A stretch of DNA of 64,000 bases from Zoroaster sp. YZ-2022 (GCA_029582265.1 CM055821.1:48684444-48748443), one strand, 5' to 3'. Counted from the first letter of the stretch, positions 33,305 to 44,182 are shown. Numbers and translations are program-made. Notes: a model not told the origin generated them from the sequence alone.

Positions 33305-33430
33305 AGTATCTGCGGTCATCTTTAAGTTGCGCAGGTGTTCCTTCATGCATCTGTTAAGCTTCGATCCTGTAAGCTGGTGCATCCAACAAAATATGGCAGT
33401 GCACATGAACCAGTCGGATATTTTATGTAT
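33305..33430 (-). CDS. Probable exon at the start of the Ulp1 domain
   Basis: Acceptor TTTTCGCTTCAG, donor GATACT/GTAATG. It reads IHKISDWFMCTAIFCWMHQL, then TGSKLNRCMKEHLRNLKM in phase 0. The preceding exon ends with two bases, so the join is out of phase unless another exon intervenes or the T9 run in that exon has an indel. Protein-like but without a decisive motif. Confidence 0.5.
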
Positions 33431-33848
33431 CTGAAGCGAAAAGAAAAATGTTTGAAACAAAATGAATATTTGCAATTAACTTAAATTTTGAGATCTCTAT
33501 GAATGGAAATCTAAGCTTACCATCTGGTGCATATTGCCATCTAGCTTTCTTTCATTGTATAGCCAGTCAGCTGTTTTTACAAATGTTCCTTAACAACTTT
33601 TCCCTCATTGTAGTTATTGAAAGTGATTTTTGTGAACATTTATTGGTCAATCAAAGCAGCTTAAATTTATCTGCATTATTTACAGATCACTGATTGTAAC
33701 TGCAGATACTATCATATTTACCTGATACCTCTATATAATAGCTGAAAATAAACATAATTACTTCATACTACTTGTTTGTGACTACTACTAATGTGTGAAT
33801 ATGTTAATGGTGATAAAAAAAACTCTGGACTAAATTAATTAAGTAATA

Positions 33849-35582
33849 CAGTGCGTATCAAAAAAAAGGTAATCCGAATTCAGGGCGTTAATATGCCAAG
33901 GTTATTTAGTTTGACAATTTACATGTAGTGTACCAAAGAAGAGGAACTCCTCAGCTTTCCATTGATACCTGTATCGATCCATTGCTGTCACACATGGCCG
34001 AGTACATTGTTATTGAAAATGGCAAATTCAAATCGCATTTTTGCAAGTTTGGGTAATCAGTTCAAGCATGGAGGAAGAAAACAGAGTCTTCCTCCATGGT
34101 TCAAGGCAGTCTGAAATGGACGCATCACTTGACTGCCTAGATGATTATGTAAGATTTTTAAGCTGGTGCGGTAATCGTCTGTTACGACATCCTTTTCTTC
34201 AAGTTGGGTATTTAAGAAGGGCCTGGGTTTAGGGACAGGTAGTTGGAAAGATGGTACAACTAACGACTGAACAGCGAGTTTTCGTGATTACAACATTTCA
34301 CCAAACTCACAGTTTGCAGCAAACTCGCGATGCTTTCAGGGAACGTTTCCCAGAACGGGAGCCCCAGCAGCCAAAACCATCTGGGCGAATGTTAGAAAAT
34401 ATCAAGAGTATGGCACTAGCCTCAACCGCAACAAGGAATTCTGGCAGGAGGCGCACCGGGCGATCAGAAGGGAACATTGCAGCAGTAAGGCAGCAACTTT
34501 TGGAGCATCCTAGGGACACCAGCGCAAGGCGAAATGGGCTGAGATTGCCTTCGGCGACATTCAACAGAATCACGAGATTGGACCTCCACCAGCATCCATA
34601 TCAGATTCATCCGACATCAACTTACGCCAGGAGATTTTGCTAGAAGGCTGGCGTTTGCCAGATGGTTGATAGCCCGTACCGAGAGATGTCAATTTTCTGC
34701 GGAATCTCGTAATCGGCGACAAGCTGCTTTCTCCATGAACGGCAAGGTCAATACGCATAATGTTCTTGAATATGCACCAGCAAGACACCCCAGAATTCAA
34801 TTTTGAGGTTAACATGAGTCGACAAAAGTGGACTGTTTGGTTAGGACTTTGTGGAAGTGGTCAGCTGATCGGACCGTTTTCTTTTCAAAGGAATGTCAAT
34901 GGTAACATGTATCTGCAGATGCTCAATGATAACGTTTACCGCAGCTGCAGGAACACTTTTGAGCGACAGGTTCGTGGGGTCTTCAGACAACTCTGGTGGG
35001 CCAAGATGGCGCCCCAGAACATCGCCTTATCGCTGTCCAAGATCACCTGACCTCACACCATGTGACTATTTCCTTTGTGGACATTTGAAGAACAAGGTGT
35101 TTGCAACTCCTCCCCGTGATCTTGATGAATTGCAGGGCCGTATTCGAAATGAAGTGGATGCTTTACGCAATAATCCGGCTATGGTGAGACGAGCAGTGCA
35201 GGACATGCTCCGTCGCTGTCAGCTTTGTGTCGAAAGGGGAGGTGGACATGATGAAGGTGTGGGTGCATAAAAGGGCAATGTTAGAAGAGATTCTTCTTGA
35301 ATAATGTCCAGTCATTCCTAAAGAAAATCTGGTTTATCATACTGACTTTCACTAATTATCCTGCCTTGCACTGATTACCCAAACTTGCAAAAATGCGATT
35401 TAAATTTGTCATTTTCAATAACAATGTACTCGGACATGTGTGACAGCAATGGGTCAATAAAGGTATCGATGGAAAGCTGAGGAGTTCCTCTTCTTTGGTA
35501 CACTACATGTAAATTGTCAAACTAAATAACCTTGGCATATTAACCCCCTGAATTCGGATTACCTTTTTTTTGATACGCACTG
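33849..35582 (+). mobile_element. Tc1/mariner-like transposon, 1734 bp
   Basis: TIRs of about 211 bp start CAGTGCGTATCAAAAAAAAG at both ends and are roughly 96% identical by eye. TA target duplications sit at 33847-33848 and 35583-35584. It is inserted in an intron of the minus-strand OTU-Ulp1 gene, 11 bases from the donor GT at 35593-35594. The long TIRs are unusual compared with short-TIR mariners. Confidence 0.93.
34251..35270 (+). pseudogene. Mariner-like transposase, frameshifted
   Basis: Starts MVQLTTEQRVFVITTFHQTH with the N-terminal helix-turn-helix region, then a SGRRRTGRSEGNIAAVRQ linker. The frame breaks near 34600-34640. A catalytic-core fragment QDGAPEHR lies near 35000. SPDLTPCDYFLCGHLKNKVF then RDLDELQGRIRNEVDAL in the third frame end the protein. 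Several frameshifts make it inactive despite the young-looking TIRs. Confidence 0.8.
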
Positions 35583-35594
35583 TATATCTGTCAC

Positions 35595-35693
35595 CTCAAA
35601 AAAAAATCCATGCATTCTCCAGACAAATCTTTGATGTCTCTGAGCCGGTTCACGTCACCAACAGTCAAACCAATTTTATCAAGCACTGATGCT
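35595..35693 (-). CDS. Exon linking PHD-like finger to Ulp1 domain
   Basis: Acceptor CCATTTCAG, donor TTTGAG/GTGACAG. Reads ASVLDKIGLTVGDVNRLRDI then KDLSGECMDFFL, with an Arg codon split at each side. The left junction is in phase with the PHD exon. The LTxxDxxxL...L...CMDFFL pattern fits the first helix of C48 peptidases. It contains a T9 run that could hide an indel. Confidence 0.72.
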
Positions 35694-36089
35694 CTGAAAT
35701 GGTAAAGTAAAGTTTTACAACATTTTTACTTGCAAGCTGTTTAATATTTGCTTGATTGCATAATCAACTTTATTTTTACACTACGATTTTGGAAATAAAT
35801 CACTTTCAAATTGCAGAGGAATTAAATTGAAACCAACAAAACTAGTTCAATTTTTCACGTTGTGTTATAATTGAAATGACATTAAAAGTTAAACATGTTA
35901 ACTGATTTGCCAAAATATCATCTTGAAAACATTTTCAAATTATTTTTAATACTGTGTATCTGTTTGAAGGAATTTGGACGATTTCACATGGTGTCACCGT
36001 CTTCACTTTATAAAGTGTTTTCATTTAACTTTGTGGGTGATTTCAAAAAGCATGCTGATATTTAAACTAAAAGAAATACACACATCTAC

Positions 36090-36315
36090 CTAGTGCTATG
36101 GTTCAGGTGACAGCATTGGAAGTTCTTCATGTCATTGGCTATCTGTAGAGCAACTCCAGTGCACAGGCAGTGGTACCAAGCACCACATACCTCACACTGG
36201 ATCCATTCATTGTGCCTTCCTTGGCACATGCCTGTTGACACGGCCATACACATATCATCCAAATCGCCCTTCTTTAACTTGGACCCAAGTGGATAGGTGT
36301 GTCTAGTTTTTCGGC
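36090..36315 (-). CDS. Exon encoding PHD-like zinc finger
   Basis: Acceptor ATATACATGCAG, donor ACTAG/GTAGAT. It begins RKTRHTYPLGSKLKKGDL and contains CQGRHNEWIQCEVCGAWYHC, then LCTGV and NFQCCH. W-x-Q-C-x2-C-x3-Y-H-C-x-C is PHD-like; the first Cys pair is spaced unusually. If the donor is not used, the frame ends at TAG (36086), so an alternative protein ending here is possible. Confidence 0.82.
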
Positions 36316-36472
36316 CTGCATGTATATAACAACATAATAAATAAAAAAGGCACAAATTCTAAAATAATTATAGCTAGCATTTAATGGAGCTGTACAGACA
36401 GGGTTGTACACACAAACTTGTTCTTTCTTCTTGTATTTTCTTTAAAGAACGTCTTTTCTTTGTAGAACGTGT

Positions 36473-37086
36473 TTGGTAGGGCTGATTTCGGTAGCTCTCA
36501 CCTCGGTACCCATGAAATGTTTAGAAAGAATAGTTCAGAAAAGGTTAACTAATGAAGTTAAGGATCCCCTGGATGATCATCAGTTTGCGTATCGACCACG
36601 AAGAAATAGAGAGGACGCAATTCTTACACTGATTAATGGCATTTGTGAACACCTGGAGAAGGCGGGGGCTTTTGCTAAAGTTCTTTTTGTAGACTTTGCG
36701 AGTGCCTTCAACACAATTCAGCCGTATTTCATGGTTCAGAAACTGTTGGATCTTAATGTAAATTCCAATATTATACTATGGATCAATAACTTTTTAACAA
36801 ATAGGGGACAGCAGGTTAGGTTTAATTACACTCGCTCAACTATCCGTTATATAAGTACTGGGGCTCCACAAGGTTGTGTTCTTTCTCCCATTCTGTACAC
36901 ATTATACACCAATGAATGTAGATTAAGTATGCAGATGACATCGCACTGGTTGGTCATTTATTTGCAAAAAAGGATAACATAGAATCATTCGATCACGAGA
37001 TTTCTGAATTTGTTCAGTGGTGTGACAAAAACCACTTAGAGATCAATACAAAGAAAACAAAGGATATGGTTTTTGAATTGAATTGA
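36473..37086 (+). pseudogene. Non-LTR retrotransposon RT fragment
   Basis: Reads ISVALTSVPMKCLERIVQKR, FAYRPRRNREDAILTLI, VLFVDFASAFNTIQP and TGAPQGCVLSPILYTLYTNE. After a shift near 36925 it reads IKYADDIALVG with the catalytic Tyr-x-Asp-Asp box. It ends near NKKTKDMVFEL-like sequence. The motifs fit the jockey/CR1/L2 group, clade not resolved. It is 5'- and 3'-truncated, in an intron of the minus-strand gene, opposite orientation. Confidence 0.85.
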
Positions 37087-37373
37087 ATTAAAAAATAATG
37101 TGAATGTCATAGAATCATTCGGTAAAAGGGCTTTCAATCTCGATGCACCATTAACACTAGTCTGTTTTCAACGTGAATGCGGCGTACTGAGTCTGCATGA
37201 ATGTATATTTTAATGAGAAAAATCAGTCCTGCCCCATCAGCCATCAGGGATTAATATGCTGGGGTAGGGAGCAAATGACACCTGCATGAACATAATAAAA
37301 CTTCAACTGAATTTCCAAATGAAATATCATGGCATTTTGTAACTGAGTGACAAAAAAACAATTTTTAACTTAC

Positions 37374-37574
37374 GCCTAGGAACCAAGGCCACAAAATGAT
37401 TCATTGGTTGCGAAAATCCTGCCTTGACCCACATGAGGTTGGCCACAGATAGGTTTTTGAAGTTTTCGCATGGGCATGGGTGTAGTAGAGTACTGTACCC
37501 AGGTGCCTCCTCTTCTGCATGCTGCTGGATTAAAAGTTTCAAATATCCAGCAGCAAACAGCACTTGAAGAATGC
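37374..37574 (-). CDS. Exon with OTU catalytic His region
   Basis: Acceptor CATTCGTTTCAG, donor AGGC/GTAAGT. Reads ILQVLFAAGYLKLLIQQHAE, then a CENFKNLSVANLMWVKAGFS stretch and PMNHFVALVPR. N-H-F-V-A-L-V matches the His-containing end of OTU domains. Phases match both neighbours. Confidence 0.85.
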
Positions 37575-37815
37575 CTGAAACGAATGATTCGTTAAAGTTA
37601 TAATTACAGCCCACACAAAAAATCAAACAATGAAGGTTCAGTATCAACAGGACACCCCACAAAATGGTATTTTATTAATAACATTAGTCTGACTTTGTTT
37701 ATCACAATGAAGCATCGTGTAAAATATGTTGCATAATATTGATTTCTACCATGAGTAAGAATGTTTAATAAAATTGTTAAAATGACATTGCACCTGTACC
37801 TGTTAGTGAACTTAC

Positions 37816-37978
37816 CAGAATAAGATCCTACTCTACTGGTAGCTGCTGCCTCCTTTTCTATGGTGAAGCGGATAATCTCCTGAGGTGAGCATCCCGGCTT
37901 ACGATCATCACTTCCGCCACCAGTCATCATGTGCATAAATGCACATGATGACTGCACATCATCAAATTCTTGACAATA
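37816..37978 (-). CDS. Exon within the OTU domain
   Basis: Acceptor TTCTTTATAAAG, donor TTCTG/GTAAGT. Encodes YCQEFDDVQSSCAFMHMM, a Gly/Ser/Asp loop, and CSPQEIIRFTIEKEAAATSR. Phases match both neighbours. Confidence 0.85.
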
Positions 37979-38355
37979 CTTTATAAAGAAGTGAAGAACA
38001 ATCAAATATATTTTAAGATAAGATGACTAGATGAGCATGTAGTATAATAATTTCATGAATCTAAGACTTATATTTATTATTAAATTTTCTATAATTTTAT
38101 ACAGTTGAATATGGAACTACATGTATGAACTTTGTCAGGTAAAATGTCACAAAAGTCCGACTTCTCAAGGGTGAGTCTCAACATAAAATATCATGACTGG
38201 AGTTTGAATATGTGTTACAAGTCATATAAGACGGCAGAAACTGAGATATTTGTTGTTTATTTATGTACATTACCTTTGTAATAAATCAACAAGGGAAAAA
38301 TTCTGATCAATTATTGAAATACCTGGGATAATAATACTACGAAAGGTTAACTTAC

Positions 38356-38533
38356 CATCGATGTGAAATGTGGTGCATGGCACACAGCATAAACGGTTGA
38401 TGCAAGTCTCAGAAACAGAGCTGCCTCTTCTGTGCCCTTTGTTAGGAGACTCAGTGAATTGAAAAGACAATCACCATCTCCGGTGGTACGAAGGGCAACC
38501 AAATGGGCAGGTATTCTTTGTAGTCTGGAACAT
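38356..38533 (-). CDS. Exon with OTU catalytic Cys
   Basis: Acceptor TTTGGTTATCAG, donor ATCGATG/GTAAGT. Encodes RIPAHLVALRTTGDGDCLFN, then SLSLLTKGTEEAALFLRL. D-G-D-C-L-F is the OTU nucleophile motif with Asp and Cys both present. The spacing to the following His is near 150 residues, within the range for OTU-like domains. Confidence 0.9.
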
Positions 38534-38934
38534 CTGATAACCAAATTTAGATTTTTAATTGTTTTATTGCCAAAACTCAACTCAAAAAGTACACCACCAT
38601 GCACTTTTATATTTTTTCTACGATCATTTGCTTTAAAGAACTGACAAGATTATGAGGGCATCAAGGTTATATAAGGGCATTACAGGCATTATAGGGCATC
38701 AAGTTAGTGTTAACAGAAAATATGTTTTCACAGTTTTTAATCGGAAAGAATGTCAAATTTCATGAAATCAAACATTTAAAAATGCTATACATGTTCCTGT
38801 TTTTGGGAATATCTTGTGTATGGTGATGTCAAATGTAAACATGGTGACATTATAGCTGGAACTCCTAAAGCCTGCCAGGAACTTACTTAAGCTCTTAATG
38901 CCATCTGGAAAAAGGTATCATTATAACAGGGATG

Positions 38935-39110
38935 TGATTTGACAGAAGTAAAAATCCTAACAAATGGGTAGTGGGCCTGGGTCTCACTTTGGTTTAAAGG
39001 CCTTCTCAACCTCCTAGATGTTTAATTTCAGATGATTTACAAACTCTCCACATCCCCACAAACAAGGTTTGGACACAATACAGGCTACTTATATCTTTCC
39101 ACCTTCCCAA
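38935..39110 (-). repeat. Inverted dispersed repeat, partner at 44990-45200
   Basis: The reverse complement shares TAGCCTGTATTGTGTCCAAA, GGGGATGTGGAGAGTTTGTA, AATTAAACATC and AGGATTTTT in order with the partner, roughly 80% identical. Both copies lie in introns of the OTU-Ulp1 gene. Confidence 0.8.
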
Positions 39111-39132
39111 AACAAATAAGAAATACTAATAC

Positions 39133-39290
39133 CTTTTATCGAGTTGACACCCGTGTGGCAGGTGACCTGCATCAATTTCCAGGCAGGACATTGGAGGGGG
39201 CATAATAACTGACAAAGAATTACAGATACATTGTAATTCTTCCCAACTTGTAAAACTGAGACTGCGCAGCACAGCACGGTAGTTTCTGTC
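39133..39290 (-). CDS. Exon upstream of the OTU exon
   Basis: Acceptor GTTTAATTAG, donor AAAAG/GTATTAG. Encodes DRNYRAVLRSLSFTSWEELQ, then MPPPMSCLEIDAGHLPHGCQ. It ends two bases into an Arg codon completed by the OTU exon, which fixes this frame over an alternative open one. Confidence 0.8.
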
Positions 39291-39550
39291 CTAATTAAAC
39301 ATGATTAAAAATTATAAACTATTTAAGTAAAGAACACTAAAAATTTAGAATAGTGTGTTTTTTTTTTGTGAGTAACGCATTTATCAACACCATCATGCAA
39401 CTGAAACACATGTGTTTATTTATGTTAGAAATTGCAAAATTAATTTGCGAATTGGGATCAAAGTGAAGATTATGGATCAATGCAATATTGTAGGAAGTAT
39501 CGTCTTTTGAATTAAAAAGCAATTATCTCACTAAAAAAATCAGCAATCAC

Positions 39551-39863
39551 TTGTCCATGTGGCATTGGTGGGGTGTCCTGTTGCGGAGGACTGTCCTGTT
39601 GCGATGGGGTACCCTGGTGTTGTGGGCTGTCCTCGTGTGGTGGGCTGGCTTGGTGTTGTTGGCTGGCTTGGTGTTGTGGGCTGGCTTGGTGTTGTGGAGT
39701 ATACCCTGTTGTGGTGGGGTACCCTGTTGTGGTGGGGTACCCTGTTGTGGTGGGGTACCCTGTTGTGGTGGGGTACCCTGTTGTGGGGCATCGTATTGTG
39801 TGTATGCTCTGTATGCATCATAGATACGAGCAAGATCGGTGACCTTAAGTCTGTGGACTCCAT
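39551..39863 (-). CDS. Exon with PQQGTP repeat segment, internal frame change
   Basis: Acceptor ATGTATTACAG, donor GGACAA/GTGATT. It enters as DGVHRLKVTDLARIYDAYRA then YTQYDA, followed by PQQGTP repeated about five times from an 18 bp minisatellite. The downstream exon requires the frame reading PQHQASP...PPMPHGQ at the end, which differs from the entry frame. All three frames are open across the repeat. A length change near 39704 (GTATAC where GTAC repeats are expected) is the likely break. Confidence 0.7.
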
Positions 39864-40218
39864 CTGTAATACATGCAAGTAAGACAAAGTAATTTGAGAC
39901 ATATAATAAACGTAAACTTTCTTATGAAAGGGCTTTTTACTAAATGCATTATAGCCAATGTGTGAAAATGCTTTTGTGGAAAACAAAAGAAAATTACATG
40001 GAAAATTAACTCAAAGTTGCCCATACACTTACTTGTATTAAATTGATATCATGATTGTCTGAGTGACATTGTTTCAATATGTCAATAATTAAAAATGCAT
40101 TATGTACTGAATAAATATGCTAGCTGCCAAATACCGGTATTACCAATCAATCCAAAAGGATATGAACATATTAAATATAAAACACCAAACAAAATACATG
40201 CCAAAATATGGTACAAAC

Positions 40219-40305
40219 CTGGCACCCAATTAGGTGACTGGAATTGTTTGTCCTCTGGCCACCAGCATGGCTTGTTTGTCTGGTCTGTCCAATATCCATA
40301 TGTAC
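40219..40305 (-). CDS. Exon with Trp-Trp-Pro segment
   Basis: Acceptor TTTGTATTACCAG, donor GCCAG/GTTTGT. Encodes TYGYWTDQTNKPCWWPEDKQ then FQSPNWVP, in phase with both neighbours. The CWWP...F.SPN pattern recurs, as far as I recall, in uncharacterised invertebrate proteins; I cannot name the domain. Confidence 0.8.
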
Positions 40306-40527
40306 CTGGTAATACAAATAAAAAGGCAATATAAGGCAACTAAACAAAGTTGTGATATATATAGAAACACCAAAAAACTAAAACAAATGGTAGCTTACAA
40401 TTAAGTTAAATAATTAAAAATGACACTAAATTAATTTAAATCATATCATACAATGGAATGTTAACAAATTTACCCATTGAACTGTATACATCATAATTTA
40501 CTTCAGATATGGAAGTTGACTGGTAAT

Positions 40528-41152
40528 TAGCTGTTCCCCGACAGGTCGGAACAGCTATTATTTCTGTCAAGATTTTTATTATTTTTTATTATTATACTTT
40601 CTTTCTGGCAAACCCCATTGCCTTAACACGTGCACTTTCTTGGCGGCAAATGGCCTTCTTAGCATTATCAGAAAGAGTCAACTCATATACCATATGGAAG
40701 CTTATGCCTTGACTTAGTTTCTAAATGTCATTAGACTAAAATTCTTAATATTCAACCATTCTACCTGGGGACTACCTCAATACTGTTTGTTCAATAAACC
40801 ATATTCTGCATATTTGCTCTATATATATACCTTGGTGTGATGCCATCCATTCTTCATGTGACTTATTATTAGCTGTTCCCCGACATGTCGGAACAGCTAT
40901 TGTTTCTGTCAAGATTTTTTTATTTTTTTATTAGCTGTTCCCCGACAGGTCGGAACAGCTATTGTTTCTGTCAAGATTTTTATTTTTTTTTATTATTATA
41001 CTTTCTTTCTGGCAAACCCCATTGCCTTAACACGTGCACTTTCTTGGCGGCAAATGGCCTTCTTAGCATTATCAGAAAGAGTCAACTCATATACCATATG
41101 GAAGCTTATGCCTTGACTTAGTTTCTAAATGTCATTAGACTAAAATTCTTAA
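40528..41152. repeat. Partial tandem copies of a hairpin-headed repeat
   Basis: AGCTGTTCCCCGACAGGTCG then GAACAGCT is a hairpin of 9 bp plus. It occurs near 40530, 40872 and 40934. About 220 bp of downstream sequence (from TTTCTGTCAAGATTTT to ATTAGACTAAAATTC) is repeated almost exactly after the first and third heads. It lies in an intron. Confidence 0.85.
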
Positions 41153-41850
41153 TTAATTAGCTTAGTTATAGGCACGTGAATATTTAATTAGGCAATCTTT
41201 TAATAGCCATAGCTCAAGAAGTATACACCCGATCATCAAACTTTTTCAGTTATACATTTGTGAAATTTTGTAGATGTGGCTTTTGGCCTAGAATGTCTTG
41301 TGACGTCATCATGACATCATTTACAGCGCATTTTGTATCTGTGTACAAAACACATGCACTGTGTGACCGAGTCGCTTCATTAATCGCGAGTGAATCTGAA
41401 TATGTCTTTGTACATAGTACACGCACAAATATCACGGTGGGCTGAAGCGAGTCTATTTAAAAACGATGTCTGAACTAGTTTTCGTTATTGGATTTTTCCT
41501 CTCGGTAACCTACGTACCAGCGGTTTGCCCCGGTGACTGCGCGGTGTCGGTGATGTACAAGTTGTCCGTACATTGTACATGTGAGACTTGTGTCGTAACG
41601 TTACGTTAGGATTATTTGTTGAAGAGAAGCTAAAGACGATCACCGTTTAACCCTTTGTTTACCGCCGGGACTTTTGAGTCCCAGCGCATTTCAAACCCCA
41701 CTTGCATGTTGGGACGTTTGAGTCCTTCACTATACGTGTAAGCAGTGGTTTGGAACACTAAGGAAGTCTACTGTGTGTGAGTCTGAGGTCATCAGCTTTT
41801 TCCTAAAACTGCAGGAGTAGGTAGGTAAAAGGAACGGTCTTTTTTTTTAT

Positions 41851-42395
41851 AAGTTGACCTCATAAATCCCCAATGATTTTTTGTAAGGTCTTTATGACCT
41901 AAACCTATAGTGAGAAACCTATACATGTACAATTTGTTTTAGTATACAGATAATGACTATACAAAACTAACGTTAACATTTTTGTCATTAGTGTGCTGGC
42001 AATCCAATCTTTGGTGTAGGAATTTTGTTGTTGTCAAAGTAGGCATGAATTTGTGTGGGACCAACTCGTGCCTTCACCAACTCGTACCTGCACTATACGT
42101 CTATAGTCAACTCGTACCTTCACTCGCACCAAGTTGACCTCATAAATCCCCAATGATTTTTTGTAAGGTCTTTATGACCTAAACCTATAATGAGAAACCT
42201 ATACATGTACAATTTGTTTTAGTATACAGATAATGACTATACAAAACTAACGTTAACATTTTTGTCATTAGTGTGCTGGCAATCCAATCTTTGGTGTAGG
42301 AATTTTGTTGTTGTCAAAGTAGACATGAATTTGTGTGGGACCAACTCGTGCCTTCACCAACTCGTACCTGCACTATAATCAACTTCACTCGCACC
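41851..42395. repeat. Recent 280 bp tandem duplication
   Basis: AAGTTGACCTCATAAATCCC begins at 41851 and again at 42131. The two units differ at only a few sites, plus a short loss near 42377 in the second. Intronic. Confidence 0.93.
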
Positions 42396-42603
42396 AAGTG
42401 CACCTTGCGGACGCGTCACCATGTACAAATGAAGGAACATAGTCACAGATTTGAGTGATAACATAACGTTGATGGTGTATACAACGTTTTGTATAGCTGT
42501 AGTTGGCAGGGGAAACAAGAAACTCGACATGGAATGAAATTTAGATGAGTGCCATCCATTAACATTGTCATCAATCATATCCTAAATTTTAGGCCATTCT
42601 CAG

Positions 42604-42729
42604 ACGGTCCTACTAAAAACCGACAACTGACGACAACTCACGATAACTCAGGACAACTCACGACAACTTGTTGTGAGTTGTTGTCAGTCATGTCAGTTGT
42701 CGTCAGTTGTCGGTTTTTAGTAGGACCCG
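42604..42729. repeat. Long near-perfect palindrome
   Basis: GGTCCTACTAAAAACCGACA at the left and TGTCGGTTTTTAGTAGGACC at the right, with GACGACAACT-type repeats in both arms. A third half-copy of the arm follows at 42730-42790. It resembles a foldback element. Confidence 0.88.
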
Positions 42730-42787
42730 GTCCTACTAAAAACCAACAACTCACGACAACTCACAACAACTCACGACAACCACATTT

Positions 42788-43170
42788 TCAAAAACTTAAA
42801 GCCTGTATGTAATGGTCAATTTCAAGATCAGGATTAGGCCTATAACTTAGGTTGGGCGTCGCATCATAACATTCATAGTCCAACAAGAACGGAACAGCTT
42901 TGTGTTCGTCCGTAGGACAAACACCGGTTAACAAAAATTGATCAAGAGCTTCAGTGATGATAAACAAAGGGTTAAGTAGTATGCCGCCCTCTTGTGACAA
43001 TTTTTGACCGTCAAATCGACCTAAAATCGGCCAATGCATCTTTAAGGCCTGAACCCAATGGTCAATGTCAAGATCAGGCCTAGGCCTACAACTTAGGTTG
43101 AGGGTCGCGTCATAATCATAGTCCAACAACAACGGAACAGCTTGGTGTTCGTCCATAGGACAAACACCTA
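42788..43170 (-). repeat. Duplicated repeat with an open minus-strand frame
   Basis: Two copies 243 bp apart share GGAACAGCTT.GTGTTCGTCC and the segment coding HKAVPFLLDY / HQAVPLLLDY and RPxPDLxIDH. The spacing is a multiple of three, so a 122-residue ORF stays open on the minus strand. A matching fragment at 63878-63925 shows that it is a dispersed repeat. No splice-site pair joins it to the gene. Confidence 0.7.
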
Positions 43171-43219
43171 ATGTCTAGTTTTACCTGGTTTTGCTTAAGG
43201 AACTAATTATAACTTAACC

Positions 43220-43400
43220 CTCCTATAGGTGCATTTTTTTGGTAACTAGTTACAGTGGTCAAAAACGGTCAACTCATTTTGACCTGTACATTTATGTACC
43301 GACTACAGTTTTCAACTTTTAAGTGCACTAGATCCCGGCAAGTTTATCAACATTTTGACTGATTTTGAACCTTGAAGGGTAAGGTTAATATAATCCCCAA
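43220..43400. repeat. Dispersed repeat, diverged partner at 30430-30592
   Basis: See the partner entry for shared blocks. Intronic. Confidence 0.45.
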
Positions 43401-43639
43401 TTAAATTGAATGAATGATCATCTAAGGGTATACAATGTATTTTGATAAAATATTGTATGTACCAAATATATTAATGAAAAGTTCTTCCATATGACATGAA
43501 AGTTTTTAGAAAACATGAAAATTATAAGGAAATTGAATGAATACAAACAAATTTGAATGCATTTTAACTTTTTTCTCATTAACAGCACAATGAAATAGGC
43601 TGGTTTTAATCCAAAAAGTATAATAATTTGTATACATAC

Positions 43640-43762
43640 TCTTGCTGTTACAAGCAATGCCTATAATACGTCGCAGTGATGTAGCCGAAAGCTGAGAGCT
43701 TGTAGCATCCAGTGGGCCAACTTGTGATTTCTTAGTTTTTTGCTTCTTCGGTTTGGATAAAT
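43640..43762 (-). CDS. Exon with Lys-rich segment
   Basis: Acceptor CTTTATTGCAG, donor CAAGA/GTATGT. Encodes LSKPKKQKTKKSQVGPLDAT then SSQLSATSLRRIIGIACNSK. The KPKKQKTKK run could be a nuclear localisation signal. It is in phase with the next exon, but the upstream exon ends with two bases where one is needed, so an exon may be missing between them. Confidence 0.72.
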
Positions 43763-44091
43763 CTGCAATAAAGGTCATTGTTTGTAAGTGGCAGGATTGA
43801 TTGAATTATTATTATTTGTATCATATCGGTTATTGTAATAATTTATTGTAGTTTAAATGTAATACAACAATCACATACAACTTAAATGCATTAAAAAGTT
43901 ACTCTTATTTAGCTACTGTTAAAGCAATTTTAAAAGTTTTTAAGAGCTAGTACATGTAATATACCTAGTCTGATATTATTGACATGAACTGTTAAGAATC
44001 ACATTGCATATTACTTTGAATGCAGTAGCACGTAAAAACACTTCAAGAACATGAGGAATGAAATGGTCTGTTGAGGTTATAATAATCTTAC

Positions 44092-44182
44092 TCTGAAGTG
44101 GGACTGGCCGGCTGGAGGCGGCCTCTTGAAATTCTCCAAGACATTGTTGTTCGCATGGCAAATTTTCTCATAAATTCTGGTC
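44092..44182 (-). CDS. Exon, basic segment
   Basis: Acceptor TCTCCAAACAG, donor TCAGA/GTAAGA. Encodes PEFMRKFAMRTTMSWRISRG then RLQPASPTS. In phase with the upstream exon (G+GA). Confidence 0.68.
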
